DNA of 64,000 nucleotides, taken from assembly GCA_028622995.1 (NCBI GenBank), contig JAJQJQ010000005.1, positions 8,122,001 to 8,186,000 of the forward strand. The letters run 5' to 3'. Below the pieces are notes generated by a model. That model ran no database searches and was not told the DNA's origin. It was given only the letters and a program-made list of their open reading frames with translations. The stretch is from Panagrolaimus kolymaensis. Its lineage: Eukaryota > Nematoda > Chromadorea > Rhabditida > Panagrolaimidae. The translations under genes and the position numbers were made by a program. This document shows, in pieces, positions 35,221-46,952 of the stretch. The stretch's first letter is position 1. Each line of letters begins with the position of its first letter.

Positions 35221-35950
35221 CTTTCTATTTTTTTCTTCTTGTAAACCTTTTTTCAAAAAATGAGAAATAAAAGAGCTTTAGTTTACGAGAAATGGATTGG
35301 GTTTAATCCGTGATTGAGTACTGCACCCTTTTCTTCTAGATTTTTATCCATGACTTAAATACTTAAAAATAAATGCTTAAACTCAAATATTAATAAACAT
35401 CATCTACTTCGATTCCATATTTTTCTCGAAGAAAAAATAAATTTATGAAAATTAAATATAAAGACAAAATTTGTGATGGTGAGCTTTGACCGAATGTTGC
35501 AATTAAAAAAAGGCATTCCATTCTTAGTTTTTATAAAAGCGGCATCTTTTCTTTTTCTTTCTTTAAGCAAGAATGAACAATTGCTTTAACATGTAAGCTT
35601 TTTTTCTCGATTTGTTATCTTTTTATGATAGTTTTTTTTGCATAAGTTTTCTGTCAGACTGATTTTTAACATTTTTGCATTGGTTTGTTCCTTAAAGTGT
35701 TACTTCTCTTGAATAATGAGGATGGGCGACTTATATATTGTAATGATATACATACAAATGCTGCACTTTTCTTATTAAAACTAGCACTTTGTTGGAAAAT
35801 AAAGCAAACGTTTTTTACATTGCATACATTTCTTTTTTGTTGCTGTGAAGATCAATCTTGATAAAGATATTTTCTTTCAAAAAATCCTTTTTATATTTTC
35901 GCATTTGACATATCATGATTATTTTTAAAAATTTATTCGGATCGTGTAAA
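35221..35950. other. Intergenic
   Basis: AT-rich, no coding frame or RNA recognised; upstream of the protease-like gene. Confidence 0.35.
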
Positions 35951-37635
35951 ATGCTGAACTTCATGTTAATAATGGTATCTGTCATCATCTTATTTTTTCC
36001 AAGTAAGTATTTTAATCTCCCTATTATTTTCTTTGCTATAACAATGGCTAGTTTTTTGTGAAATAAATCTCAAAATAAAATTAGGTTTTTTCGTTTTTTA
36101 TTACTTTAGTTGTATCAAAAGGTTTGCATACGAAACATGTATCAGAAGTGTGTATGAATAAGCGTTAAATCATTGTTATTAAATCATTTATCGAGTGGTA
36201 ATTATAAAAGTATTGGAAGGTGCCATACTGCAATTACATAATATTTTGCAAATAAACAAAGGTTTCATATTTGTCTTAACTCAAAAAAAAAAAATAACTC
36301 AGCTCCTCCTTCAAATATAAAAACTTTTCTCCCTTTTCACTATTTTCTTATTCACCACATCGCAATCATTTTCAATCAAAGGCGGAGTACAAATGGCCAA
36401 ACGCAACGTGCAATTTTTAGATTTTTTAATTATTTTTTGATCGTTAACGCCATATTTAAAAATCTGGAATGGGTTTAAGAGAAAAGTGTTCAAAGGGCGT
36501 TTTTAAGTTAGGTAATTATCTATCTTTTCGTACAAGCGAATTTCAATTTCATAAAAAAACAAAAAATGGTTCTGACTAACTTTTTTGGTCCACATCTACT
36601 CCGCCATGATTACGCTGTGTCACACTCAATTTTTGACGGCATTTTTTAAATTTTGTAGTGCTTTTTGCTTGCTTACATGAGGGTAGGAAAAGTATTTTAA
36701 ATTTCTTTTAGTTTTATTTAAAACAGTTGATTCGGTTTTTTCTTCTTGCAAATGAGATCGAATAACATAATTCAAAAGTAGATTCCGTCATAAATTCAAA
36801 AATTTAATTGAATTTTGTGCTGAAAAACTGGCATGAAAAGCTTAACAATCTACAAACATTTTCTTCTATAAATTATATCAAAATATATCAAAAAAACTTT
36901 TAAATTTAAAAAACATCAAATTAAAATAACTGTTTAGGCTCTTTTACTCATCTTTGTGATGGTAAACTAAAAACTTCTGTAAGATGGACAAATAACGAGC
37001 ATCTTCCAGTACTTGAATAAGGAAAGGTTGGAACTTGCTACGCCGTCCAATCAGTGGATTTAATGAAACACTCAGCTTGGTTTAACCATGGAGTTGCTGT
37101 AAACTTAAGCATTCAACAATTGGTGGATTGTTCTAAAAATCAAGGAAATTTAGGAATCGAAGGTGGCAGCGTTTACAGATCAATCCAATATTTGGAAAGT
37201 TATCCCTTATTAACTGAAAATGAATATCCATATCACGGCTTAGCTAAGGATTGCGCGATAAATGAAAGAAGAGGAAAATGGAAGCTTGTAGATAAATATG
37301 TTCCAGCTATCAAGGAAGAAGATGTTCAAAAATGCGTCAGCAGCGGCCCAATGATCGCAGCTATTTTTAAAACTGAAGAATTTGATGTTTATAAAGGAAA
37401 GACAATTTTGGACTATAGCTGCCCAGAAAAGAAACAAGGCGAACCAGACCTATTAACACATTATGTGTTAATTGTTGGTTATAACATATTTAAAAACAAG
37501 CCCGTGTGGATCATAAAAAATTCATGGGGTAAACGATGGGGCGCTGATGGCTTTGGATACGTTGCTAGAAATGGTGGCAATCCAATTTGTATTTTAAATG
37601 AAACATACAGATTTTACGCTGAAAAAGAAGATTGA
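35951..37635 (+). pseudogene. Papain-like (C1A) cysteine protease with in-frame stop and no propeptide
   Basis: Predicted exons 35951-36002 (signal peptide MLNFMLIMVSVIILFFP), 36110-36151 and 36938-37635, in frame throughout. The last exon has a degenerate mature N-terminus (SVRWTNNEHLPVLE), then TAA at 37018-37020 exactly where papain-family enzymes have the oxyanion-hole Gln, then GKVGTCYAV with the catalytic Cys codon at 37036-37038. After the stop the frame is open for 205 codons and keeps THYVLIVGY (His) and WIIKNSWGKRWGADGFGYV (Asn). There is no inhibitory propeptide between the signal peptide and the mature domain. It may be a recent pseudogene, a readthrough or sequence error, or a catalytically dead secreted homolog. 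The two 5' exons are less certain than the last. Confidence 0.7.
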
Positions 37636-38040
37636 GAATGTTAACTTTGTATTTTTATCTTTTGTTGTTTAAATGATGAAACGCTTTTGATTGTCTTAAA
37701 TAAACTTTCTATATTTTCTTTTTTATATTGTAATTTAGCAATAAGAAAAATCAGAGATAAAACATTTTTGACTTTAAAAAGAACAAAAACACACAATCAG
37801 CAAAGCTTCGAAATAGTCGGGCATATTTCAAGTTCTTTAATTTTGCTTTGAACGTTGGTCGCGGACGGACAAATTCCCAAAGCATTTAGTTTGCCTCTTT
37901 TTCTCAAAAAAAAAAACGAGAGAAATTGCACTTTTTTACTCAAAAAGAACGCAAGCTAGTGAGCGTCGTATCGATTTTTTTTTTCTTAAAAAAGCATTTT
38001 TCGAAATCGTATAATTTAATAGTTTAAATATTTCGCTGTA
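37636..38040. other. Intergenic between the protease-like and HAT/F-box-like genes
   Basis: 405 bases containing AATAAA for the upstream gene; no coding frame. Confidence 0.35.
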
Positions 38041-40435
38041 ATGAAAATGTTACTTGATAAAGAAAAAATAAATCACCTTCCTCTGAGCTATCAAGAAGTA
38101 GTATTAAATTTAGAGAAGAAATTAGATACTGCTTCAGAATATAAAGAAAAAAGAAAAATTTTAAGAGAATTTTTGAACAATTATTTTACGGTAAAAGAAC
38201 TTTGGGATGTAATTTTTCGGTAAGAAAAATAAAACCATGACATGACGTATTGTTATTTTTTTGAAATTTTCTTATTTTATAAAGTTTAATATTATGCTTT
38301 TAGAATTTTTGAAATTAATGATGAATCAGAAGAATTCTACAATGACACCGAAGAAGTTAAAGAAAAAAGTACATATCACTTTTGTTATCGATTTGTGAGT
38401 GGTTTCTTTCCTTTTTAAAGTTTTTTTTATGTAAAAAAACACTTTAGAAAAGTCCTCCAAAAACTTTAAAAGTTGGTGAAAATTGTCAGAGAGTTGATTT
38501 TCTTATTGGAGAAGAAATCATATTCAATAATTTATCTTATCCGCATAGAAATCTTGAAGAATTATTCATATTTTATACGAAGTATTCATGTAAGAAATTA
38601 TAACCATTCTTGCGATTTGAGGAATTATTGATTTTTGAAGCTTTTTCTTTCATTTCTGGAGTACTTATGCAGTTTTCCAAAAATATGGATTTTAAATCGC
38701 TTGATGTAAATGCTAAATTTCTTTTTTTTATAGCCAAACCATTATCGAATGAAATTATTCAACTATATCAAAAGATGCATGATAGTTATTTTAAAATTCT
38801 AGCCGCTAAAGATGATGAAAACCTATGGTTTGATTTGATAATTGAAATGGAAGATGAAGAATTTATTTCAAGTAACATAGAAGTTCGCCTTGGAGAAAAT
38901 CCTAACTGTATTAACTTATGGAAGCATTATATCAATTATTTAAAAAATAAAAACCCTAAGGTTAGTGTTATCATATATGCAATGGTGTAAACTTTTTTAT
39001 TAATATAAATCAATAAACACCGAATATTAGTAGAAAAATAAAGACACAAAATTTTCCTGAAAGCTCCTTGGAAAGAATGACAAATTTTTAACACACACGA
39101 AGTTTTAAAACACTGCAAGCGCGATATTTTAATCATTTTTGGAAAAAAAATAATATTTATATTGTTTATTATACATGCAAAAATTTTCTAGAAAATGCTT
39201 CAAATATATTCCTGTTATTGTCGATATTTTCTTGATGATTTAGAAATGAAAGAAAAATATAAAAAAGAAGTAAAAGAATGTGGGCCATCGATAGTTCAAT
39301 GGGAGAATCCTTTTGATTTTGAAAAATTTGATCTTCAAAAATATCTGAATATACCAAAACATTTATCATATCGCAAAAATCTTGTTCCTCAAGTTATGTT
39401 TGACAAGCCAGATTTCAATAACTATCATATTCAAAACTTTTCTTTACCCAAAACTATAATGGATTATATAATTTACCAGCAGCATAATCAAAATATTCTT
39501 CATAAGTTACACAAAAGCTGCAAATATTTTTTTGTATCTCATCCGTATCCAATATGTCATAGATTTATATTTCACGATGACATATTTCGCGAAATGGATT
39601 TTCCATCAACAGCAATTAATTTTTATCAACAATCGCTTGGTATTTATCTTGGTGGTTCATGTGTACCCAATTTTGATAATCCATTGGTTGATGATGAATT
39701 AAATTATGGGATTCATTATAACCACCAACTAATTATTTCTAATTCCCTGTTTATTAATAAAAGTTATTGGTAGGTAGTTTTCAAAAAATGTGCATCAATT
39801 TTCCTCAAGTTTTGTTTGTAAATTTTTTATGTAGCTTTTTTCAGTTCGAGAAATATCTTATCAGACATCATACCACGTTTGTTTCAATGCAATGCAAAAT
39901 ATATACAAATTGGATATCAAAATTTAGCAATGAATGAGTTTAATTTTTTAATTGGTCACGGAAATGTTGAAAGCTTAAAACTCGAAAAGGTTAAAATTAA
40001 AAAATCTGATGGTTCACTAGTAAATTTGGAAGAAATATTAAAAATGCTATCAAAAGTTATTGATTTTGAAATGAACTACCCCAAAACAACACCAGAATCG
40101 TACAAAATTATTTCGGAAATAAATTTTTTAAACCAATTTAATACTTTTATCATCGAAGATTGTGAATTTGAAGATTTTAAGCCACACGAATTTTGCATTT
40201 TTTTAAAGGTTGGATTTTCTTAAAAAAGAAAAGGCATCTAGAAAAATCATTTTAGAACAACGCTAAAACTGAATCCAATATCGAAATAAAATTTATGGAT
40301 TGCAGCCTCGAAAATATGAAAAGAACAAAAAATTTAATTGAAAATGAATTGAATGAATATTGGCCCTATAGTGATAAGCTTGTAATAAAATTATATCCCG
40401 TCTTTCTTAACGTTGTTCCTCCGATTTTTAATTAA
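38041..40435 (+). CDS. 617-residue protein: HAT-repeat-like N-half, nematode F-box-like C-half
   Basis: Seven exons in mutual frame: 38041-38219, 38304-38394, 38448-38589, 38641-38960, 39192-39769, 39845-40208, 40256-40435. Residues about 1-270 are helical and charged; NCINLWKHYINYLKNKNP and IYSCYCRYFLDDLEMKEKY resemble half-a-TPR (HAT) motifs of RNA-processing factors. From about residue 300, SLPKTIMDYIIYQQHNQN, then CKYFF, NEFNFLIGHGNVESLKLEKVKI, a DCEFEDFKPHEF motif and a final NEYWPYSDKL resemble F-box-like multigene families I associate with tylenchid nematodes, which usually lack the N-half. The in-frame join of seven exons supports a single gene, but a two-gene alternative with a break near 38961-39191 is possible. 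Function unknown. Confidence 0.6.
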
Positions 40436-40462
40436 AATAATTAAAAAAGAAATACAAATTTA

Positions 40463-40625
40463 TTAATATTATTTATATTCAAAGTGATTCGCATCTTTAA
40501 ACTTTTATCAACGGTTTTAAACTATTATTTATATTCTAACTAACCATGCCTATGCACGACTTTTTCTTGTATTAACAATATCTTAGAAATCTACTTTAAA
40601 CTTTGTAAATATTTTTAAACTTAAA
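40463..40625 (+). repeat. Direct repeat, copy 2 (duplicate of WDFY2 3' flank)
   Basis: Same orientation as 34853-35000; shares TTCAAAGTGATTCGCATCTT, TATTCTAACTAACCATGCC and AACAATATCTTAGAAATC. It follows the stop of the HAT/F-box-like gene directly and so marks the right edge of the accessory block. Confidence 0.85.
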
Positions 40626-40748
40626 TAAAAATTATTATAAAAAATAAATGAAAGACGAAGGGTTTTTGGATTGGACCAGGATTTGTTTGTTCATACATAA
40701 CTTTCTTTTTTGCTGGCGATTTAGAGGCATTTGCATGGAATCAAAAAT

Positions 40749-41808
40749 TCAATCAAGTGGCACAGAAGTTAGAGATAAAGTTGAGGAATCATCCATTGGA
40801 TGAAGAACATCAAGTGGCACATCTTCTTGGCAATGTGAATGGTTATTTGCAGATTCACTGACATTACTTTCTTTTTCCCTTGCTTCTTTGCTAATTGATT
40901 TTTCATAAGGCATAAATTTTTCTTGCATAAAATTATTTTGCTTTTCTTCATCTTTTGCAGATGACGAATTCTTCAGAGTTGTTTCAATAAACACGCTACA
41001 GTTTTCATAATAATCCAATAATAACTGTGGCAAATATTTTCGACAATGTTCATTTGAAATCCAAAATTTTGAACCATCCGAAAATAAAGTACAAAAATAT
41101 TTTCCATTTGAATTAAAAGTTGCTGCAAAAATTTTAATTGCATTATTTAAATTTATTCCTGTGGTTGTTGTTGCAGAAATATTTGGACGAAGGTTAAATG
41201 GATTTTTTTGAGGTATCGAAATTACAGTAGGAGAGGTTATGGATAATTGTAAGTTGTTGCGATGATGAAGATCATCAAGACTATTATTGGAATCATTTGC
41301 GACTATGGATGTTTGATTTGCTTGAGATGAGGGTTGTGGTGGTGGCAGTACAGAAAGTGGAGGTATGGGAGTTTGATTTTGTGATGACGAATCATTCGAC
41401 ATTCTTGATTGACAAGCTGATGACGAAGTTTCAGATTTACGTTTTCTTCGTCGCTTTCTTGTCGTTGGCGATACCTGTATTGGAGGAAGAGGAGGTGGAG
41501 GCGGGCCTTCGTCTTCTGAATCAACAAAACCTTCCGAAAGTCTTAACTCTCGAAATTCAGCTATTATCTCTTTACAATGTGCAACGTTGGCTGCGTATTC
41601 CCAAGTGTTATGACTTCTAAAAAATGAGTCATATTATTTTATTGCCTCCATACATTTTCAAATGTCAAAAAGCTTACGAAGGATAATCTCGCCATTTTAT
41701 TAAATATTGTAAACGATTTTCTTCAACTCTTCTTCGATCAACTATTGCTTCAACAATAAATAATCCTTCTGTTTCTAATCTGCTACGACCGTTCCTCTGC
41801 TTTACCAT
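40749..41808 (-). CDS. HP1-like chromodomain / chromoshadow protein
   Basis: Heterochromatin-type reader of methylated histone H3. Exons (minus) 41678-41808 and 40749-41616; 332 residues. The N-terminal chromodomain is FIVEAIVDRRRVEENRLQYL, then IKWRDYPSSHNTWEY and a helix HCKEIIAEFREL; the aromatic cage positions (F, W of IKW, Y of DYP) are present. The hinge is long, basic (TTRKRRRKRK) then Pro/Ser/Asn-rich. A chromoshadow-like region (KIFAATFNSNGKYFCTLFSD ... PQLLLDYYENC) is followed by an acidic Ser-rich tail of about 80 residues, longer than in typical HP1. The ATG at 41808 follows a TTTTAG acceptor by 11 bases. Confidence 0.85.
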
Positions 41809-42242
41809 ACCCTGATTACTAAAATTTAAAAATTTTAACAAATAAAGAATGTCAGGGTTAAACAAAATAAATATTTAGAGGTCATTACAGTAACCTCTTT
41901 TTTATCATGAAGCCTTACAATTTATGTGGAGTAAAGTTTATTTTTTTAAATGGAAAACAAAATAACTGAAATTTGACAAACAAACAAAAAAATGCAAAAT
42001 TATGTAATTGCAAATACATACAACAAAACTTTTTTAGATGCATGACTGACTAACTTTGGAAGAAGTAAAACTTTTTTTTGAGCAAACGAAAGACACCAAA
42101 AAGTAAAGAAACCGCATTGATAAAAGTTGCCAAAGAAAAATACAATAAATTTGAAATAATCCTGAGCTAATCAACTAACTAACTATCAGCCATAATGGGT
42201 ATGTACAAAATCGAATTGCGTTTTATAAAAAAAATAGGAGAC
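41809..42242. other. Intergenic between HP1-like and rab-39 genes
   Basis: 434 bases, AT-rich; trans-splice-type acceptor adjacent to the HP1-like start. No other feature. Confidence 0.35.
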
Positions 42243-43144
42243 CTAACAAGAACATTGTGACCCATTTTGCTGTTCATCACCAGAATATTCTGATAAATTA
42301 ATTGATTGGGTTCTTTGAACTCCACTTTTAATTCCATCCCATCCATCTTGAAGTTTTAAAGCTCCACTTTCAATTCGTGCATTAATTTCTCGTGCAATCA
42401 TTGAAAAAGCTTCCTAAAAAATATCTCTCATTTTTACCTTTATCAATCTGTGTTGGATTAACTCACATTAACGTTATCCCCGGAGAAAGCACTAGTTTCA
42501 ATAAACTTTATTTTGTGGTATTTCGCAAAATAATCTCCTTCTTCATATAAAACTTCTCGAGCTTTATCCAAATCCGCTTTATGTCCAATTAATTGAAATA
42601 CACATTGTGAAGGATCAGGTCCGCTAACATTTGCCTCCGCTTCTGCAAGCCATTCAGATACATGATCAAAGGTTTTACGATTTGTAATATCATAAACTAC
42701 AATAACCCCAGCGGAATTACGATAATAAGAACGAGTAATGGATTTAAATTTTTCTTGTCCAGCTGTATCCCAAAGTCTGAAAGAGTTCAATTTTAACGAA
42801 GGAAAGAGAAAATAATATATGTAAGATGGTTCATAGCTTTAAAAGCTAATTTCAAAATTTAGGGTCAAATATGCCCAATCCTAATTGTAATTTTACACAA
42901 AGCTAAGCATCGGCATCAAAGTTAAATTAAAAAAAACTAACTGAAGCTTCACTCGAACACCAGGTTTTACTTCAATCATTCGAGCATAAAAATCAACTCC
43001 AACGGTAGGATCTGATATTTCAGCATGTCGACCTTCAGTAAAATATCTTAATAAACTTGATTTTCCTACGGTTGAATCTCCAATTAAAATAATTCTATAT
43101 TGATAATGAAATAATGGGCCAAAATCTGAGCTAATGTCCATCAT
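42243..43144 (-). CDS. rab-39: Rab39-type small GTPase
   Basis: Rab GTPase of late endosome/autophagy traffic. Exons (minus) 42942-43144, 42467-42776, 42243-42413; 227 residues. Motifs: GDSTVGKSSLLRYF (P-loop), DPTVGVDF (switch I effector), WDTAGQEKFKSITRSYYRNSAG (switch II), GHKADL in place of the usual NKxD, ETSAFSG, and C-terminal CSC for double geranylgeranylation. The GHK variant of G4, the LQDGWDGIKSG tail and ITRSYYRNS are diagnostic of Rab39. Two adjacent Met codons at the start; the first is used here. Divergent from rpa-2. Confidence 0.95.
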
Positions 43145-44127
43145 TTTGCGGATAGTCGTGTGTGTTTCAATAGGCTCAAACCACGTGAAAATAAAATACC
43201 AATGAATAACAATAAAAAATATACAAGAGTTGTTATTTTTTTCTTCTCTTCTTCTTCCAATTGATTATAATAGTTTTTTTTTCACTGTAATACACTTGAA
43301 AATAATTGCCTGTAAATATAACGAAAAAAAAAAAATAGTATTGCAGCAGCCTTTGGCTACTCCCTCCTCTTTTTTTTACAAAGACCAAAGTCAAATAGTA
43401 GTAGTCAATGGAAGAGATAGATAGATGGTTGATGCCTGCAGTCAGTCGTCCACGAGACACCCGTTGTCGACATACGACTACGACGACGAGAAATCATGTG
43501 GCCGGAAGGAACGGGAACAACCACTTCAAAGAGTGCGTACTCTTTCTTCTTTCTTTTTTTCGTTCTTTCATTCATTTACCATCATAATGTACGTGTGTTG
43601 TTGTTGGACACACATAAATATACTTACATAAACTATAAAAATGCCTTTGGCTTTGAAAATTTATGCACTTTTTTTCGCTATTTTTTTATTTCTTTTGAAA
43701 ATATCCCTCTTTTTTTTGCGCATTGAATTACAGCATATAATCATCAACTCATATGCATGAAAAAAAGAAAAAAGGCAATTTGATGTTGAAAGAAAAAAAG
43801 GAGTTTCAATGGAATTCAATCAAGCTTATTTCAACTATTTTTTTATGCTACAGCAATTTAATTTGAAAGGCAATTAAATCCTGAAAAGAAACTTTTATGC
43901 GCGGAAAGTAAACATTCAAAAGAATATTTTGAAAATGTTCAACGTTTTCGCGCTTTTTTCAGTGCTTCTTCCTTTTTTTGTTAGTGAAAAGAATTGCATC
44001 CATTAATAATAGAATTTACAAAATTATTATTAAAACCGTGTTTTAATCGCTGCCTTCATTGAACCGTGTAATCGGATATTGCTGTGTTAACTTGAATAAT
44101 TTTTTAGATACACTTTTACCAAAGATA
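43145..44127. other. Divergent promoter region (rab-39 / rpa-2)
   Basis: 983 bases. A locally less AT-rich patch at 43430-43530 contains a GTCGAC palindrome and several CGAC/GTCG inverted elements (GTCGT...ACGAC), the best candidate for a regulatory core. A poly-T/TAG acceptor at about 44097-44107 precedes the rpa-2 ATG by about 20 bases. Confidence 0.4.
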
Positions 44128-45210
44128 ATGGACCAAAGTTTTGATGCTTTTGGAGGTGGTGGTGGTGGATACGGTGATGCTGGTGGATTTGGTAATCAAT
44201 CGTTCGTTGCACCAAATGCTGGTGGATTTGGTGATAATTCATTTGCTGGAACTCAAGCGGCACCAAAAACTACTGATTTTGATCGAATTACCATTCCTGT
44301 AACTGTTGCAACTTTAAATAGCCTTGATCCTACTGCTGAACGAGTTACCTATGGAAATTATCACTTTACAACTGTAAGTTGTTTCTTTTTCATCGTTACT
44401 TGTTATAAAGCACGATTTTTTAGGTTCGTATCATTGCTGAAGTTGTAAATACTATTGACCAACCAGAAAGTACAGAAGTTCGATATATGATTCGTGATTG
44501 TGGTAATGAACAACAAGAACCATTTTTGGTTATCCAGTACTTTGGAATTGATGTATGCTTTTATTTATTGACTAACATTCTCTTAAATTTTAATTTTAGG
44601 GCACTGATAGAAACACATTTATCGAAGGTACTATGGTTCATGTTATTGGAAAGATTCGATCATTTGATAATCACACCGCTGTTGTCGCTTTTAAAGTTTT
44701 TGAAGTTAACGAAATGAATCTTCGAGATGTTTTCCCCAGAGAAGCACGCATAGCTGAATTATACTTTACCAAAGTAAGTTTTTTACTTGTAAAGTTTTTT
44801 TACCATTCTTTTTGTTTTAGAACATTCCTGATCGTATTCAACTAAACGAAGTCGCCCAATTTAAAGGTACTATGCTCTCTGCTGAAGCTCCACAAAGTAA
44901 TTCCAAAGGCGCTCCTGCACCTTCAACTCCAGGACGAATGGTTCAAAGCAATATGGATGGTGCAGCTGTTTATCAACCATCTCAACAACACACTGGTGCA
45001 ATTCGTGGTGGATTAAGCTACCAACAAAATAGAATTATGGAATTTATGAAATCTCGTGGTCCACTTGGTGAAGAAGGGTTGGGTATGGCAGTAATCAGAT
45101 CTGGAATTCGTGGTGATGCTAATTTTGATCATGATATTCACCATCTTGCTGATAACGGTTATATCTTTTCAACTGTTGATGATGAACATTATAATTACAT
45201 GGAATCTTAA
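44128..45210 (+). CDS. rpa-2: Replication protein A 32-kDa subunit (RPA2)
   Basis: Middle subunit of the ssDNA-binding RPA complex. Exons 44128-44373, 44424-44552, 44600-44773, 44821-45210; 312 residues. Gly/Phe-rich N-terminus (GGGGGGYGDAGGFGNQSF), which replaces the Ser-rich phosphorylation tail of vertebrates; OB fold (IPVTVATLNSL ... VRIIAEVVNTIDQPESTEVR ... GTMVHVIGKIRSFDNHTAVVA); linker; and a C-terminal winged helix (NRIMEFMKSRGPLGEEGLG ... HHLADNGYIFSTVDDEHY). The ATG at 44128 gives the family-like MDQSF start; an upstream in-frame ATG exists but lies before a splice-acceptor-like site. Followed after 180 bases by the CEP104-like gene on the same strand. Confidence 0.95.
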
Positions 45211-45389
45211 ATTATTTACTTGTTATGTTTATTGGTTTTTATCTTTGTTTTATATTGTAATTCTTTGTTTCCGTTGGAAACGGTTTTTCTGTGTTCTTTT
45301 ATACTAAAATAAATGTTGGTTGCTATGCTTTGTTTTTGAAGGAGAATGAAAGTGGACGTTTTTATTGTTGAATTTTTTGGGCTTGGAAA

Positions 45390-46952
45390 ATGGCTCGAAG
45401 TAAAAATAAAGCAACTTATGAACTTCTAAAATGGAAATGTCTTGTTTGTGGACAAGAATCTACTCGGCGATTTCAAAGATCGATGGAAGCATCATCTGGA
45501 TGGACATCCGAATCCCGGGCGCAATTTCCCATGGATATTATTTTAGCTTTTCCAAAACCAGTAAATGTTTGGAAATTTGTAATTAATTGTTCTGAAAATA
45601 AACAGCGTAAGTTAATGGATCACCAACCAATGAAGTTAAATCAAAATTATTTTCAGCAACTAAAGTGGAAGTTCGCATTGGAACATTATCAACAAAACTT
45701 CCTCCCAAATCTGCAGATAACGATGATGATGATGAAGAAGAAAGAGAAGCTGATGGGCCAACTTACAATGATGCAAAAAATGCCAAATATCAAAAACGTT
45801 CCACCATAAGTTTCGAACGACGCCCAAAAAAGGAAAGGGTCGATGATGATAAAACACTTTTCATGGATGTCATAGGTCAATTTGTTTGGATTGTCCTTTA
45901 TGGACCTCACGAAGGTGATAGCATCCAAGTAAGAGAATTAAGCATTTATGGATATTCCAATTTACATCCAAGTGATGATGAACTTGCTCGACGAAAAAAA
46001 GAGCAGAAAGAAATTGAAGATGCCGAACGTAAAATGACACCAGTTGAAAGACCAAAAGATAAAGAAACTGAATCCATTTCAAAATTATCTGCAATGCTTT
46101 TGGAAGGTGATAATGATGATTATAAATCACAAAAAATGCCTTACAGCAGGTTAGATTTTTTCAGAGCTTTGACTACCGTATACCCGAATCGCGCTTATGT
46201 ACTAAAACTTTACAAATTCAACCAATCTCATTAGTCATGACGATGACCATGCTATAAATCAAATTATTATCATTAGTGACTTTAAATAAATAGATTAAAA
46301 CTTTTTCGATGGAGGCTATCGACCAAGTTATGTACTCATTTCCTTTTTTTGAATAAAAATTAGATATGCGATATAACTTTTAAACTTTTTTTTTAAATTA
46401 GTTTTTTTAAAGAGAGAGACTATCAATTTTTTTACACATTTTTCGATTCTAACAATTTCACGCAGGTATTTTTCATTAAAAAAGAATTACTTTTAAGGAT
46501 ACTTATAATTTTCAGTGACGGCGATGGTTTAAAACAAGGTGAAGATAACCTTGGTTCAGAACCATTAACATCTGTTCGAATAATAAAAAAGATTTTAAAA
46601 GAAAAAATGGAAAAAGCAAAAGTTGAAGATAAAATTATTGAAGCAACTACTTGTCGACGGGGAATTGAACGGCTTGATGAATATGATGAACGAATTGTGG
46701 AATTGAAAAAGAAGATGAGTCAAGCCCTTGAACATAATGATTATGATTATGTAAGAGAATTAATTAAAAATTGAATTGAGCTTGAATGAAGATTATTTTT
46801 AGGCTGAAAGATATCGACTTGCTATGATTGATTGCCGAGATACGGTATTTCGAGCAATTCATTTGGATTTACTTTTAAATTCTGATGAATTACGATCAAT
46901 AGGAATGCAATCAAAATGGGCAGATGAAGAAAAAAAGAAAACAAAGGAATGA
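45390..46952 (+). CDS. CEP104-like N-terminal domain protein, short form
   Basis: Exons 45390-45606, 45657-46149, 46516-46750, 46803-46952; 364 residues. The first about 190 residues resemble the jelly-roll domain of the ciliary tip protein CEP104 (ASSGWTSESRAQFPMDIIL, TKVEVRIGTLS, FMDVIGQFVWIVLYG, VRELSIYGYSN). The rest is charged and helical, with a coiled coil (IKKILKEKMEKAKVEDKII ... ERIVELKKKMSQALEHNDYD) and a YRLAMIDCRDTVFRAIHLD block. Vertebrate CEP104 is about 900 residues with a TOG domain and zinc fingers; those are absent. Intron 3 (46150-46515) is about 366 bases. The last exon has a decayed copy at 35084-35220. Confidence 0.72.

Noticed and set aside
37008..37026. Mini-intron that would remove the protease stop codon
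   Set aside because: A GT...AG pair flanks the stop but spans only about 20 bases, too short for a spliceosomal intron.
43425..43631. Plus-strand frame in a GC-richer patch between rab-39 and rpa-2
   Set aside because: The position between divergent genes and the drift into Phe/Ser runs suggest promoter sequence rather than a gene.
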